Shown piece by piece: positions 39,792-48,711 of a DNA stretch of 64,000 nt (position 1 is the stretch's first letter; every line of letters starts with the position of its first letter). Both the position numbers and the translations under genes were made by a program. The stretch is taken from NCBI RefSeq assembly GCF_013416775.1, contig NZ_SZVI01000003.1, positions 212,119 through 276,118 on the forward strand, in the 5' to 3' direction. The DNA is from Rhodoferax sp. BLA1 (GTDB taxonomy: Bacteria; Pseudomonadota; Gammaproteobacteria; Burkholderiales; Burkholderiaceae_C). The notes beneath the pieces were generated by a model. That model made no database searches. It had not been told where the DNA came from and was given only the letters and a program-made list of their open reading frames with translations.

Positions 39792-40220
39792 ATGCGGCTG
39801 AGCGTCATTAAAAACCGTTTGAAGTCCTGCAACACGGGCCTGCGCACCATTGGTGGTGCCGCTGACCTGGAGGCTGCGCAAAAAGGCGTGGTGGTGATGC
39901 CAGGCGCCTTTTTGCTGAACCTAGGCGATGACGCTGGGCCCGATGCCGAGCCAATCGGCGGCACTGACCAACAGATCGTCAAGACCATTGGCGTTGTCCT
40001 CTGTTTGGCAAACAAGCGTGACGCTCAGGGCGAGGCCGCTTTGGATGACCTGGAGGACTTGCGCAAAGCTGTTCGCGACACGCTGGTTGGCTGGGTGCCC
40101 GATGCCACCACGGGTGAGCCCATGACGTTTGCGGGTGGCCGCCTGCAGAACCTGGACAAAGAAAGCCGTCTGTGGTGGATGGATGAATTTCGCATCAAAA
40201 CTTACTACCGGAGCGCCTGA
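39792..40220 (+). CDS. Gp37-family (DUF1834) tail terminator protein
   Basis: 142 aa. MRLSVIKNRLKSCNTGLRTI at the start, VLCLANKRDAQGEAALDDLE and VRDTLVGWVPDATTGEPM are characteristic of Mu gp37-like proteins, which resemble tail terminators capping the tail tube. It directly follows the connector gene. Confidence 0.82.
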   Translation: MRLSVIKNRLKSCNTGLRTIGGAADLEAAQKGVVVMPGAFLLNLGDDAGPDAEPIGGTDQQIVKTIGVVLCLANKRDAQGEAALDDLEDLRKAVRDTLVGWVPDATTGEPMTFAGGRLQNLDKESRLWWMDEFRIKTYYRSA

Positions 40221-40221
40221 C

Positions 40222-40407
40222 ATGGCCACAAAAAACACACCCCAAGCCCAAACCGTTGAGCCCAAACCCAGCCCCGAGAACACACCCGTTCCCGGGGCTG
40301 GCCGGTATCGCTGGAGCGACACCGCCCCGCACTGGGTCGAGGTCGATGAGGCAGGTCAGCCCATCCCCGCTGCAGACCCCACCGACACCACTACTGAAGG
40401 AGCCTGA
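40222..40407 (+). CDS. Small Pro-rich phage protein, 61 aa
   Basis: GGAG 8 nt before the ATG; ends 3 bp before the tail tube gene. Disordered, Pro/Thr-rich start (QTVEPKPSPENTPVPGAGRY), then a short RWSDTAPHWVEVDEAGQPIP motif frequent in small late phage proteins. Function unknown. Confidence 0.6.
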   Translation: MATKNTPQAQTVEPKPSPENTPVPGAGRYRWSDTAPHWVEVDEAGQPIPAADPTDTTTEGA

Positions 40408-40410
40408 GCC

Positions 40411-41379
40411 ATGGCACGCTACATCAAAAAGACCGCCATCCTGGCCAAGGTCGAGACAACCCCCGGTGTGGATGCCGTACCCACCGGCGCGGCCAACGCC
40501 ATCAAGGCGTTTGACATGACCATCAGTCCCCTGGAAATGTCATCCATCAACCTGCCGTTCCTGTCGGCCTGGTTCGGTGCCAGCATGTCGATTCCTGGGT
40601 CCTATTTCTCAAAGTGCACTTTTTCTGTGGCATTTGCTGGGGCTGGTGTTGCGGCTACTGCCCCGGCGTGGGGTGCATTGCTGGTGGGTAGTGCCCACTC
40701 TGAGGCCACTGGCCTCACCACCCCGGCCCGGGTTGAGTACTTGCCAGCCAGCGACAACCTCAAGACCATGACCATCTACTGGCATGACGACGGCCTGTGC
40801 CACAAGATGGTGGGCGCCATCGGTGCACCCAAGTTGTCAGCCAAGTCGGGCGACGTGGGTAAGCTCACCTTCGATTTCATCGGGCTGGAGCTGCCACCTG
40901 TCGTGATCAACAATCCGGCGTCTACGCTCACCGCCTGGAAAGACCCGGTGGCCATTGTCAAGGCCAACGTCACCGACATCCTGCTGGGCTGCACCTACGC
41001 TGCCGGTGCCTTGACAGGCGGAACACCTTACAACAGCAGCGGCCTGACGCTTGACTGGGGTCAGCAGGTTGAGTTCAACCCACTGCTGACCACCGAAGAA
41101 GTTGGCATGAGCGACCGCAAGATCAAGGTCAACTTTTCTGCGGCCATGACTGCCACCCAGGAAGCGGCCGCTATTGCAGCCATCAAGGCGGGCACCACCC
41201 AGGGCCTAGGCTTTGTGCTGGGGACCACCAGCGGCAACAAGCTGATGTTGCATATGCCCGCCGTGCGGCTGATCGGGAGCCCCAAAAAAGAAGAGTCCAA
41301 GGGTCAGCGAATGATCGGCCTGGAAGGCGAGCTCGACCCGGTCAATGGCAATGACGAGTTGCGCATTATTTCCCTGTAA
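40411..41379 (+). CDS. Phage major tail tube protein (siphovirus type)
   Basis: 322 aa. TAILAKVETTPGVDAVPTGA is the usual start of tail-tube proteins of long non-contractile tails, followed by an Ig-like barrel. There is no sheath protein between it and the terminator, so the tail is siphovirus-like (as in B3 and D3112), unlike contractile Mu. Downstream are the tail chaperone frameshift pair and tape measure, as expected. Confidence 0.82.
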   Translation: MARYIKKTAILAKVETTPGVDAVPTGAANAIKAFDMTISPLEMSSINLPFLSAWFGASMSIPGSYFSKCTFSVAFAGAGVAATAPAWGALLVGSAHSEATGLTTPARVEYLPASDNLKTMTIYWHDDGLCHKMVGAIGAPKLSAKSGDVGKLTFDFIGLELPPVVINNPASTLTAWKDPVAIVKANVTDILLGCTYAAGALTGGTPYNSSGLTLDWGQQVEFNPLLTTEEVGMSDRKIKVNFSAAMTATQEAAAIAAIKAGTTQGLGFVLGTTSGNKLMLHMPAVRLIGSPKKEESKGQRMIGLEGELDPVNGNDELRIISL

Positions 41380-41406
41380 TCCCCCCATTTTTGAGAGAGA
41401 AAACCT

Positions 41407-41742
41407 ATGAGCCAAGTTTATAAAGTTGCCGTTGGCAACGTTGTCCAAGTCAACGTCAAGATGGTCATTCGCGATGGTGCGCAGGATAAGTTGTTCAAGT
41501 TCACCCTGACTGCCACCCGCAAAACCCAAGACGAGATCAACGAAAAGCCCGACGTGTTGATCAAAGACGTGCTGCTTGACAACGTCACAGACTGGGCCGA
41601 CCAGCGCCTGGTGCTGCTGGAAAACAACGAGCCAGCCCCGTTCTCACGCGCGGCGTTTGAGGTGATGCTGGCCCAGCCAGGCGTGCTGGCCGTGATCTGG
41701 CAGGCGTACCAACGCGACTGCGCGGGTAAGGAAAAAAACTAG
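41407..41742 (+). CDS. Tail assembly chaperone, upstream part (lambda gpG-like)
   Basis: 111 aa ending GKEKN*. Begins MSQVYKVAVGNVVQVNVKMV; rich in charged residues (RKTQDEINEKPDVLIKDVLL). Lies between tail tube and tape measure, where tail chaperone genes always lie. A slippery A-AAA-AAC heptamer (41733-41739) directly precedes the TAG stop, so part of the ribosomes should shift into the downstream frame. Confidence 0.8.
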   Translation: MSQVYKVAVGNVVQVNVKMVIRDGAQDKLFKFTLTATRKTQDEINEKPDVLIKDVLLDNVTDWADQRLVLLENNEPAPFSRAAFEVMLAQPGVLAVIWQAYQRDCAGKEKN

Positions 41743-42134
41743 CGCAGGTAGCACGCCTGCAGGCCACTGGGCAGCTGTCTGACGAATCAGATGATGAAGA
41801 GGCTGCTGTCGAGCAAGAAGTGGATGCAGCGCTGGCTGCCTGGGGCCTGGTTGAAGAGCGCGATGAAGAGCAGACAGAAGCCGAGCCAGCGGTCTACCAC
41901 ATCTGGCCCGAAAACTGGGACACCTGGCGCATTTGGAACCGGATCCAAACGCAGTGGCAGGTTGGGTTTAACGGGCGCACTGGGCTGAATTACGCGGGCG
42001 TCACAGCCTACTTGCGCGACGTAGTGCGCGTGAGGCCTCGGCACTTCACACATAAATTTATGTGTATCCAAGCGATGGAGCTGGCGGCACTGGATGAATG
42101 GGCCAAGCAACGACAACAAAATACTGAGGGTTAA
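41407..42134 (+). CDS. Tail assembly chaperone, -1 frameshift product (lambda gpGT-like)
   Basis: Shifting -1 at A-AAA-AAC (41733-41739) continues the reading from 41739 to the TAA at 42132-42134, giving about 242 aa. The added part starts LAQVARLQATGQLSDESDDE and contains YHIWPENWDTWRIWNRIQTQ. This frame has no good start of its own and is open from the slip site, which supports the fusion. Such products in a fixed ratio assist tape measure folding. The tape measure gene begins 3 bp after the stop. Confidence 0.75.
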
Positions 42135-42137
42135 CGG

Positions 42138-45100
42138 GTGGCAAACGAAGTCAAGCTGAAGTTGGCCATTGAAGGCGGGCAAGTGGTTGGCCCGGTGATT
42201 GACAGCGTGTCCACCAAGATCGACGGCGTCGGCACCTCGGCCGTTTCGGCCGGGAGCAAAGCGAGCACCTCTTTTGTGCAGATCCAGCAAGGTGCGGCCA
42301 AAGCCACCGACACCACCGCCCGCATGGCTACCAAGCTGGACGGCGTCGGCGCCTCGGCCGTGTCGGCCGGGAGCAAGGCAAGCGCGTCTTTTGCGCAGAT
42401 CCACCAGGGTGCAGCCAAAGCCGCCGACACCACTGACCGCATGGCCATGTCAACCAAGGCCTACAACGCCGCCTTGCGTGGCGTACCTGCTCAATTCACA
42501 GACATTTTTACCAGCCTGCAAGGTGGTCAGGCCCCGTTGACCGTGTTGTTGCAGCAGGGTGGCCAGCTCAAAGACATGTTTGGTGGCGTGGGTAACGCTG
42601 CCAGGGCGATGGGCGGGTATGTGCTTGGACTGGTCAATCCGTTTACGGTGACCGCTGCAGTTGTCGGTGCTCTGACCTACGCTTACAAGGTCGGGGCAGA
42701 AGAGGATGAGGCGTACAACAAGTCAATGATCTTGACGGGCAACATTGCTGGCACTACTGCTGGTCGGTTGTCTGAGATGGCTGCAACTATTAGCGAAGCT
42801 ACAGGTGGCACTAAAGCTGCAGCTGCCGATGCACTGCAGGAAATGGTCGGGTACGGAACTATCGCTGAGGCACAGTTCAAAAAAATCGGCGCCGTGGCCA
42901 CTGAGTTTGCGGCGGTTACTGATGCCACTCTGGCTAAGACCGTTGAGCAGTTTTCAGATCTCGGAAGAGAACCTGTAAAGGCAAGCCTTAAGCTGAATGA
43001 AACAACGCACTACCTCACTGCCACTATCTATGAACAGATCAGAGCCCTGGACGACCAAGGGGAAAAATCTGCGGCCGCTGCACTTGCTCAAAACGCTTGG
43101 GCTGACGCACTAGAGCAGCGAATCCCTGCGCTGCGCGATAACCTGGGCTTGTTTGAGAAAGCGTGGCGAGGCGTCACTCATGCCGTGAAGTCTGCTGGTG
43201 ATGCCATGCTGAGCATTGGCCGCGACGCATCGATATCAGATCAAATTGCGAAGCTGCAAGCAAACATTTCCGACACTAAGGCCAACCTGGCTTACAACCC
43301 AGGTCTTTACGGCGCAGATCTCAAGAACATGCAAGCGCAGCTGGTGTATTTGCAGCGCCTGCAGGCATCCATGGGTTCCATGGCGGTGTACCAGGCAGAC
43401 CGGATTAAGCGTGATGAGGCCAGCATCGCCCTTGCAGAAAAGGCCGACAAATACGCAAGCAAACAGGTTCAAATGCAGCGCGAGATTGCGCAGGCGCAGC
43501 AACAACTGGCCAACTCCAACAAGACAGACCAGGACTACGCCAACTACGCCAAATCCGTGGCAGGCATCGCCGACAAATTCAAGGAAGCGAAAGAAGCCAA
43601 AGCCACCATCACCGAGGCCGCCAAGGGCCTGGCCCTCTACAACGACCTGATGGACGCGGGCTCTGGCTACACAGCCACCTATGCAGAAGATCAGCAGAAG
43701 CTGGCTGCTGCGCTGAAGACTGGTGCAATCAAGTCTTATGCGGACTACGCCACTGCCGTCCAGATCCTGGTGGACAAGCAGCCGTTCATGGTCAAAGCCC
43801 ATGAGGCCGAGAAAAAAGCCGCTGATGAGTTGGCAAAGGTCCGCGATAACGAGCTCAAGGCCCATGCCACCGAGCTGGCCAGCTTGACCGAAAAGGCCCA
43901 AAAGCTCGAAGACGAGGCCACTTACTACGGCATGTCCAAGACCGCAATCGAGCAGCTGACCACAGCTCGCATGCTTGACCAGATTGAGGTACTCAGGGGC
44001 TTTGACAACTCAGCCGAGGAGATCGCCCGCATTGAACAGGTGATTGCCGCCCGCAAACGCTTGGCTGCTGCAGGTACTGCGGTGGATCTGCTGGACGCCA
44101 ACAAGAAGGCCGCCGAAGTTTCCGCAGCCGAGTGGAAAAAAGGCTGGGAAGACACCGACCGCCTGGCGCGTGACGTGTTTGTGACCTGGGCCGAAGACGG
44201 TGCCAACGCTGCCCAAAAAATTGGCGACACGCTCGAAAAAGCCCTGCTGTCGGCCATCTATGAGGCCACGCTCAAGCCGGTGGTGTTCCAGATTTACGGA
44301 TCAATCACCGGCGGCTCCAGCCTGGCCTCTGCGGCGGGCAGTGATAGTGGTGTGCTCAATGGGCTGAGCAATGCCTCATCATTGGCCAATCTGGTGTCTG
44401 GCGGCTACGCCAGCGCCTTGAGTGCCGGTGTGGGCGCCTTGTTCGGCCAGACGGCTGGCAATGCGGCCATGGCGACTGCGCTCACGGGCTCGGCCAGCTC
44501 TGCGGCAGCGGCTGCATCAGCAGCAGCCCAGGCCGGTGGCGCAGCGGCATCTGCGGCCACCAGTGCAGCCTCTATCGGCTCGACCATCGCCACGGCGTTC
44601 CCCTATGTTGCGGCCGCAGTGGCCGTCGCCAGCCTGTTTGGTGGAAGCAAAAAAGTGTCGAGCAGCAGCACCGGTGGCACCCAGTCCAGCTATGACGCGG
44701 CAGGCAACCGTACCAACTACAACCCGTATTTCGACAGCCGCCAGGGCACCACGGCGGCGGCTGATGCCATGGTGCAGCAGCTGCAAGACACCTACATGGC
44801 CACGGCCAAAAGCCTGGGCATCGCCACAGCGGCCACCACCTTTACCTATGCGGGCAATACCGGGCGCAATGGCGCCGACCCGCAGTTTTACCTGGGCGGC
44901 AGCGCGGGCAATTCGACTTTCTACCAGGACCAGACCAAGCTGAGTGACACCGCTGTGCAGCTGGCCGCCAGCCGGGCTGTTTTTGCGGCGCTCAAGGGCT
45001 CGGAGCTGCCCAAGCACCTCTCCGGCGTGTTTGACGGGATCACGGCCAGCACCGCCACCCAAGAGCAGATCACCGCCGCTCTGCAAAGCGCCCAGGCGCT

Positions 45101-46244
45101 GACCGTGTTTCACTCGAATCTGGAGGCCCTGCCGTTTGCCAAGTTGGCCGACCTGAGCTACGCAGCCACACAAAAGCTGATTGGGTTTGCCGGAAGCTTG
45201 GACGCGCTACAGACCAACCTGGCCGGGTACTACACCAACTTTTACAGTCAGGAAGAACAGCGCGCCCAGTTGGTCAAAAACATCAATGCCACTGTCGGCA
45301 ATGGTTTTGACGCAGCCAGCATGACGGCAGCCAGCTTCCGTGCAGCGGTCGCCGCCGCCATGGCTGACACCTCAGACGCGGGTTTGAAACTGACCGCAAA
45401 CCTTCTGTCTGTGCAGGGCAGCATGTCGCAACTGATCACCACCAATGAAACGGCGGCGAAATCAGCCTATGACGCTCAACGCAAGATCTATGACTCTCAA
45501 ATTTCCGCTGCTCAGGCGGCCATAGATGAAATCGGTAGCGTTTTTGATGTGCTCAAAAGCAACGTGGCTGACCTTTATGGCCAGGCGGCCGCCGACGTGA
45601 CCGCGAGCAGCGCATTTATTGACCAAGCGTTGGCCACGGCGCTGAAGACCGGCTATTTGCCAGACAGTACCCAGTTGTCTAGCGCAATATCAGCCGCGCG
45701 CAGCGGTGTTGACTCGGCAATTTACGCCAGCCAGGCAGATGCTGACTTTGCACGCCTGGAGCTGGCTGGGCGCCTTGATCAGCTCAAAACCATCAGTGGA
45801 AACCAACTCGTCGGTGCCAAGACCACTCTCAGCATCGCCGAATCTCAACTGACAGCGCTCGACTCGATGCAAACCACTGCAAAGGCTCAGCTGGAGGCTT
45901 TGCAGGGCATCAGCGGCATGATGGCAACCATCGGCGCGATCGCCGCCGCGCCAACGTCATCGGCAACATCCGCTCAGACAAATTCTTTGACTGGCCTGGC
46001 ATTTTTGAACAGTGGCACTTCTGCTGGTTTTTCTGCTTCCAACTCGGTGCCTGTCAACAGCCTCGGGAACACCGATCGCCTTGAGAAACTGGTGGAGGCC
46101 TTGACCAAGGAAGTGGAGATCCTTAGAGGCGTCGTAGCCACGGGCAACGGCCATGCCTCCAGGACTGCCGAGCTCATTGACTCGGTCACCGAAGGCGGCA
46201 ACGCCATGCGGTCTGAGATCATGCGGCCCATCCCAGTGGTCTGA
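42138..46244 (+). CDS. Phage tail tape measure protein (lambda gpH-like)
   Basis: 1368 aa, GTG start. ALRGVPAQFTDIFTSLQGGQ followed by APLTVLLQQGGQLKDMFGGV is the TMP_2 (lambda H) N-terminal signature, with a membrane-like segment LVNPFTVTAAVVGALTYAYK. A long helical rod follows, then Ala-rich hydrophobic stretches near residues 730-835 (FPYVAAAVAVASLFGG). It sets tail length and passes with DNA. Near the start a 39-residue unit is tandemly repeated. By length the tail would be of roughly 200 nm, on the usual scale of 1.5 angstrom per residue. Confidence 0.92.
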   Translation: MANEVKLKLAIEGGQVVGPVIDSVSTKIDGVGTSAVSAGSKASTSFVQIQQGAAKATDTTARMATKLDGVGASAVSAGSKASASFAQIHQGAAKAADTTDRMAMSTKAYNAALRGVPAQFTDIFTSLQGGQAPLTVLLQQGGQLKDMFGGVGNAARAMGGYVLGLVNPFTVTAAVVGALTYAYKVGAEEDEAYNKSMILTGNIAGTTAGRLSEMAATISEATGGTKAAAADALQEMVGYGTIAEAQFKKIGAVATEFAAVTDATLAKTVEQFSDLGREPVKASLKLNETTHYLTATIYEQIRALDDQGEKSAAAALAQNAWADALEQRIPALRDNLGLFEKAWRGVTHAVKSAGDAMLSIGRDASISDQIAKLQANISDTKANLAYNPGLYGADLKNMQAQLVYLQRLQASMGSMAVYQADRIKRDEASIALAEKADKYASKQVQMQREIAQAQQQLANSNKTDQDYANYAKSVAGIADKFKEAKEAKATITEAAKGLALYNDLMDAGSGYTATYAEDQQKLAAALKTGAIKSYADYATAVQILVDKQPFMVKAHEAEKKAADELAKVRDNELKAHATELASLTEKAQKLEDEATYYGMSKTAIEQLTTARMLDQIEVLRGFDNSAEEIARIEQVIAARKRLAAAGTAVDLLDANKKAAEVSAAEWKKGWEDTDRLARDVFVTWAEDGANAAQKIGDTLEKALLSAIYEATLKPVVFQIYGSITGGSSLASAAGSDSGVLNGLSNASSLANLVSGGYASALSAGVGALFGQTAGNAAMATALTGSASSAAAAASAAAQAGGAAASAATSAASIGSTIATAFPYVAAAVAVASLFGGSKKVSSSSTGGTQSSYDAAGNRTNYNPYFDSRQGTTAAADAMVQQLQDTYMATAKSLGIATAATTFTYAGNTGRNGADPQFYLGGSAGNSTFYQDQTKLSDTAVQLAASRAVFAALKGSELPKHLSGVFDGITASTATQEQITAALQSAQALTVFHSNLEALPFAKLADLSYAATQKLIGFAGSLDALQTNLAGYYTNFYSQEEQRAQLVKNINATVGNGFDAASMTAASFRAAVAAAMADTSDAGLKLTANLLSVQGSMSQLITTNETAAKSAYDAQRKIYDSQISAAQAAIDEIGSVFDVLKSNVADLYGQAAADVTASSAFIDQALATALKTGYLPDSTQLSSAISAARSGVDSAIYASQADADFARLELAGRLDQLKTISGNQLVGAKTTLSIAESQLTALDSMQTTAKAQLEALQGISGMMATIGAIAAAPTSSATSAQTNSLTGLAFLNSGTSAGFSASNSVPVNSLGNTDRLEKLVEALTKEVEILRGVVATGNGHASRTAELIDSVTEGGNAMRSEIMRPIPVV
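42213..42446 (+). repeat. Tandem 117-bp in-frame repeat in tape measure gene
   Basis: Two copies of a 39-codon unit occur; the block GACGGCGTCGGC recurs at 42222 and 42339, with highly similar following sequence (protein: DGVGTSAVSAGSKASTSF... and DGVGASAVSAGSKASASF...). The copies differ mostly by silent changes, so the duplication is fairly recent. It adds one unit to the tape measure. Confidence 0.8.
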
Positions 46245-46247
46245 CGT

Positions 46248-47162
46248 ATGTACTACATCAACTCTTCTGAGACCACTGCAGACCAACTGCTTGCAGGCAC
46301 CACCCTAGCCGAAGACCCCACGCCCGTGTGGACTGCTGGCACCTACGCTGTGGGCTACCTGTGCCATGTGGTGGCCACCCATCGCGTGTACAAACGCACT
46401 GTGGCTACTGCCAGCAGCATCAGCCCGGAGCAAGACCCCACAGGTTGGACAAACATGCGCCCCACCAACCGCATGGCCCCGTTTGACATCTACACCAACA
46501 CCGCCGCCACCAGCACCACAGCAGACATTACCTATGTGTTGCGCGGGCGATTTGTCAATGCGTTGATGCTTCGCGGGCTGCTTGGCAAAACTGTGACTGT
46601 CAGCATCAAAGACGCCCCGGGTGGGGCCGTCATCTACCCTGCCAAGACCTTTGCGCTAAAGCAGGCGGCCACCGGCTTTTGGGATTACGCCTTTGGCGAT
46701 CGCAGAGCCAGGACCGTGCTGGTGCTTACTGGTCTGCCTATACGTTCGAATGCCGAGATCACCATCACCGTCAGTGCCACGGGCAGTAACACCCGAGCAG
46801 TTGGTCTTATTGAGATAGGCAAGCTGCGGGCTTTGCACGGGTCTAAACGGGGAGGGACTAAAAAGGGTGCGAGTGCCATCCCCAAGACATACACATATCG
46901 AAAAACTCAGGATGACGGAACGCAAGTCACCATCGTGCGCGGCTCAAGCAAGGACTTGTCTCTGGAGGTCTTTATTGACCTTTCTGAGGCCGATCGCGCT
47001 GTGCAGGATCTTGAACAGTTGTTGGAGCGGCCGGTGGGGGTGTTGGCAGACCTGACCGGTAAGTTTTCTGGCCTGAGTGCTTTTGGTTTTATCACCAAGG
47101 GCCCCGTGGTCTACAACGCTGGTCATGCCGTAGCGTCAATTTATGTTGAGGGAGTTGTTTAA
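46248..47162 (+). CDS. Phage tail protein, 304 aa
   Basis: Directly follows the tape measure gene. An N-terminal domain of short beta strands has WTAGTYAVGYLCHVVATHRV, VYKRTVATASSI and GWTNMRPTNRMAPFD, a layout common in carbohydrate-binding phage tail proteins. The second half is beta-rich with a small helical end (LSEADRAVQDLEQLLERPVG). Probably a distal tail or tip protein. No family can be named firmly. Confidence 0.65.
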   Translation: MYYINSSETTADQLLAGTTLAEDPTPVWTAGTYAVGYLCHVVATHRVYKRTVATASSISPEQDPTGWTNMRPTNRMAPFDIYTNTAATSTTADITYVLRGRFVNALMLRGLLGKTVTVSIKDAPGGAVIYPAKTFALKQAATGFWDYAFGDRRARTVLVLTGLPIRSNAEITITVSATGSNTRAVGLIEIGKLRALHGSKRGGTKKGASAIPKTYTYRKTQDDGTQVTIVRGSSKDLSLEVFIDLSEADRAVQDLEQLLERPVGVLADLTGKFSGLSAFGFITKGPVVYNAGHAVASIYVEGVV

Positions 47163-48086
47163 ATGTCAGTTGTCACACCATCACCCATTACGCCTGGCCC
47201 GGTTGTTCCTTCGTCAAGTGACCCCGAAGCTACGTTTGATCAGCAGTTTGAAGCGTTTTTGGCCTGGCAGAAAGACCATTTGCAACCAGAAGGGAATGCG
47301 CTGGCCGAGGCCACACATGCAAACGCTTTACAGGCCCAGGCAAGCGCAGAAGATGCGGCCACCAGCGCCACAGAGGCCGGGGCATCAGCAGCAAGTGCTG
47401 CTGCCTCGGCAGCCATCGCAGCTGTTGCTGCTGGTATGGATCCAAGCGCTGAGGATGTTATTGTTCCTGTTGCCGCAGGCGGCACTGGTGCAACATCAGC
47501 GGCCGGTGCTCGCGAAAACTTGAATGCTGCAGAGCGCGGCGTCAACAGCACGATCACGGAAATGACAGGGCTGACCACACCGCTGTCACCAGAACAAGGC
47601 GGAACCGGCACTACTTATGGTGAATTTGATGCTGGCACCCGCATGCCATTTGCCATGGCGACCGCGCCATTGGGCTGGACCCAAGACACAAGTGACACCG
47701 TCGACAACCGGATGCTTCGGGTGGTCAAAACCGCTGGTGGTGGCGTGGGTGGCACACACAGCCCAATTCTTAACAACGTTGTGCCAGCCCACACACATGG
47801 ATTCAGCACTGGGAATCAGAGCGCAGACCATAGCCATACCGTTTATGACCCAGGTCACGGCCACTCAATTCCCGGTGGCTATTACATGGGGCCGGGTACT
47901 GGCGGCGGCTACGGTGCTGGTGCCAGCAGCAGCAACGTAGGCACATCCACTAGCGGCGCGTCGACGGGCATATCGCTTTCTGGTGCGAGTGCTAACCACA
48001 CCCACTCGGGCAGCACAGATGGTGGATCCAGTCCAACAAACTGGGCGCCTCGCTACCTTTCTTTGATCATCTGCGAAAAGGACTAA
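47163..48086 (+). CDS. Tail fibre protein with His-rich receptor tip
   Basis: 307 aa. Ala-rich helical shaft (ASAEDAATSATEAGASAASA), then a collar segment (FAMATAPLGWTQDTSDTVDN). A tip holds four HxH-type motifs (PAHTHGF, DHSHTV, GHGHSIP, NHTHSG). Similar His motifs in T4-like fibre tips bind metal ions along a trimer axis. The ending WAPRYLSLIICEKD is typical of phage tail-collar fibres. It is the only obvious fibre gene in the right operon. Confidence 0.82.
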   Translation: MSVVTPSPITPGPVVPSSSDPEATFDQQFEAFLAWQKDHLQPEGNALAEATHANALQAQASAEDAATSATEAGASAASAAASAAIAAVAAGMDPSAEDVIVPVAAGGTGATSAAGARENLNAAERGVNSTITEMTGLTTPLSPEQGGTGTTYGEFDAGTRMPFAMATAPLGWTQDTSDTVDNRMLRVVKTAGGGVGGTHSPILNNVVPAHTHGFSTGNQSADHSHTVYDPGHGHSIPGGYYMGPGTGGGYGAGASSSNVGTSTSGASTGISLSGASANHTHSGSTDGGSSPTNWAPRYLSLIICEKD

Positions 48087-48088
48087 GT

Positions 48089-48340
48089 ATGGCCATGGTC
48101 ACTGGATACCAATGGGGCGACACCGGGGGCTACATTGGCCCCTACCAGTTTTTGGTAATCGACCCGAAAAAAGTTCACCTACCACCCCGGACCACACTAA
48201 AGGTGCCGCCTGAGGGTTTGCCAGAAGGTCAAGAAGCCGCGTTTGACCCGGAACTTGATGAATGGGTGGTGCGCCCCAAGGACATGAGCTGGGCGCCTAC
48301 CCCGGTCGTTGCTGGCCCTACTGAACTGGAGCTGTCATGA
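48089..48340 (+). CDS. Small tail-associated protein, 83 aa
   Basis: AAGGA 8 nt before the ATG. The sequence YIGPYQFLVIDPKKVHLPPR and EAAFDPELDEWVVRPKD resembles short proteins that follow fibre genes and may help fibre attachment or assembly. Overlaps the next gene by 4 bp. Confidence 0.6.
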   Translation: MAMVTGYQWGDTGGYIGPYQFLVIDPKKVHLPPRTTLKVPPEGLPEGQEAAFDPELDEWVVRPKDMSWAPTPVVAGPTELELS

Positions 48341-48684
48341 GTGGCAAAGCAGAGACTGTATTGACTTGCCCTCTTGGCCACAAGTGCGAAGACCCCCGCG
48401 ACGGCAAGGTGTACCGGTGCGCTTGGTTCATCCAGCTTGCGGGCCAAAACCCACAGACCGGCGCTGTGATGGATGAGCACGGTTGCGCTATGGGCTGGAT
48501 GCCCATTCTGATGGTCGAAAAGACCAGGGCTTCTGGTGGCATTGCCGCTGCAGTTGAGTCGCTCAGAAACGTTGTTGCCGGACAAAGCAAACCTTCGGAG
48601 CGCTTTTATATGGTTCCCAAGGGATCGAGCGGTTCAGTGACAGAGGCTCCAGCTGTTCCGTTTGATGCGTCAACTGCACGATAG
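48337..48684 (+). CDS. Conserved Mu-like phage protein with four Cys, 115 aa
   Basis: CPLGHKCEDPRDGKVYRCAW gives three Cys and a later CAMGWMP a fourth, a likely metal site. Similar small proteins end the late region in B3/D3112-like phages. Last gene of the right late operon; 101 bp separate it from the prophage right end. Function unknown. Confidence 0.65.
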   Translation: MSGKAETVLTCPLGHKCEDPRDGKVYRCAWFIQLAGQNPQTGAVMDEHGCAMGWMPILMVEKTRASGGIAAAVESLRNVVAGQSKPSERFYMVPKGSSGSVTEAPAVPFDASTAR

Positions 48685-48711
48685 ACTCTGTATTTCTTAA
48701 CGTGTAATTTG

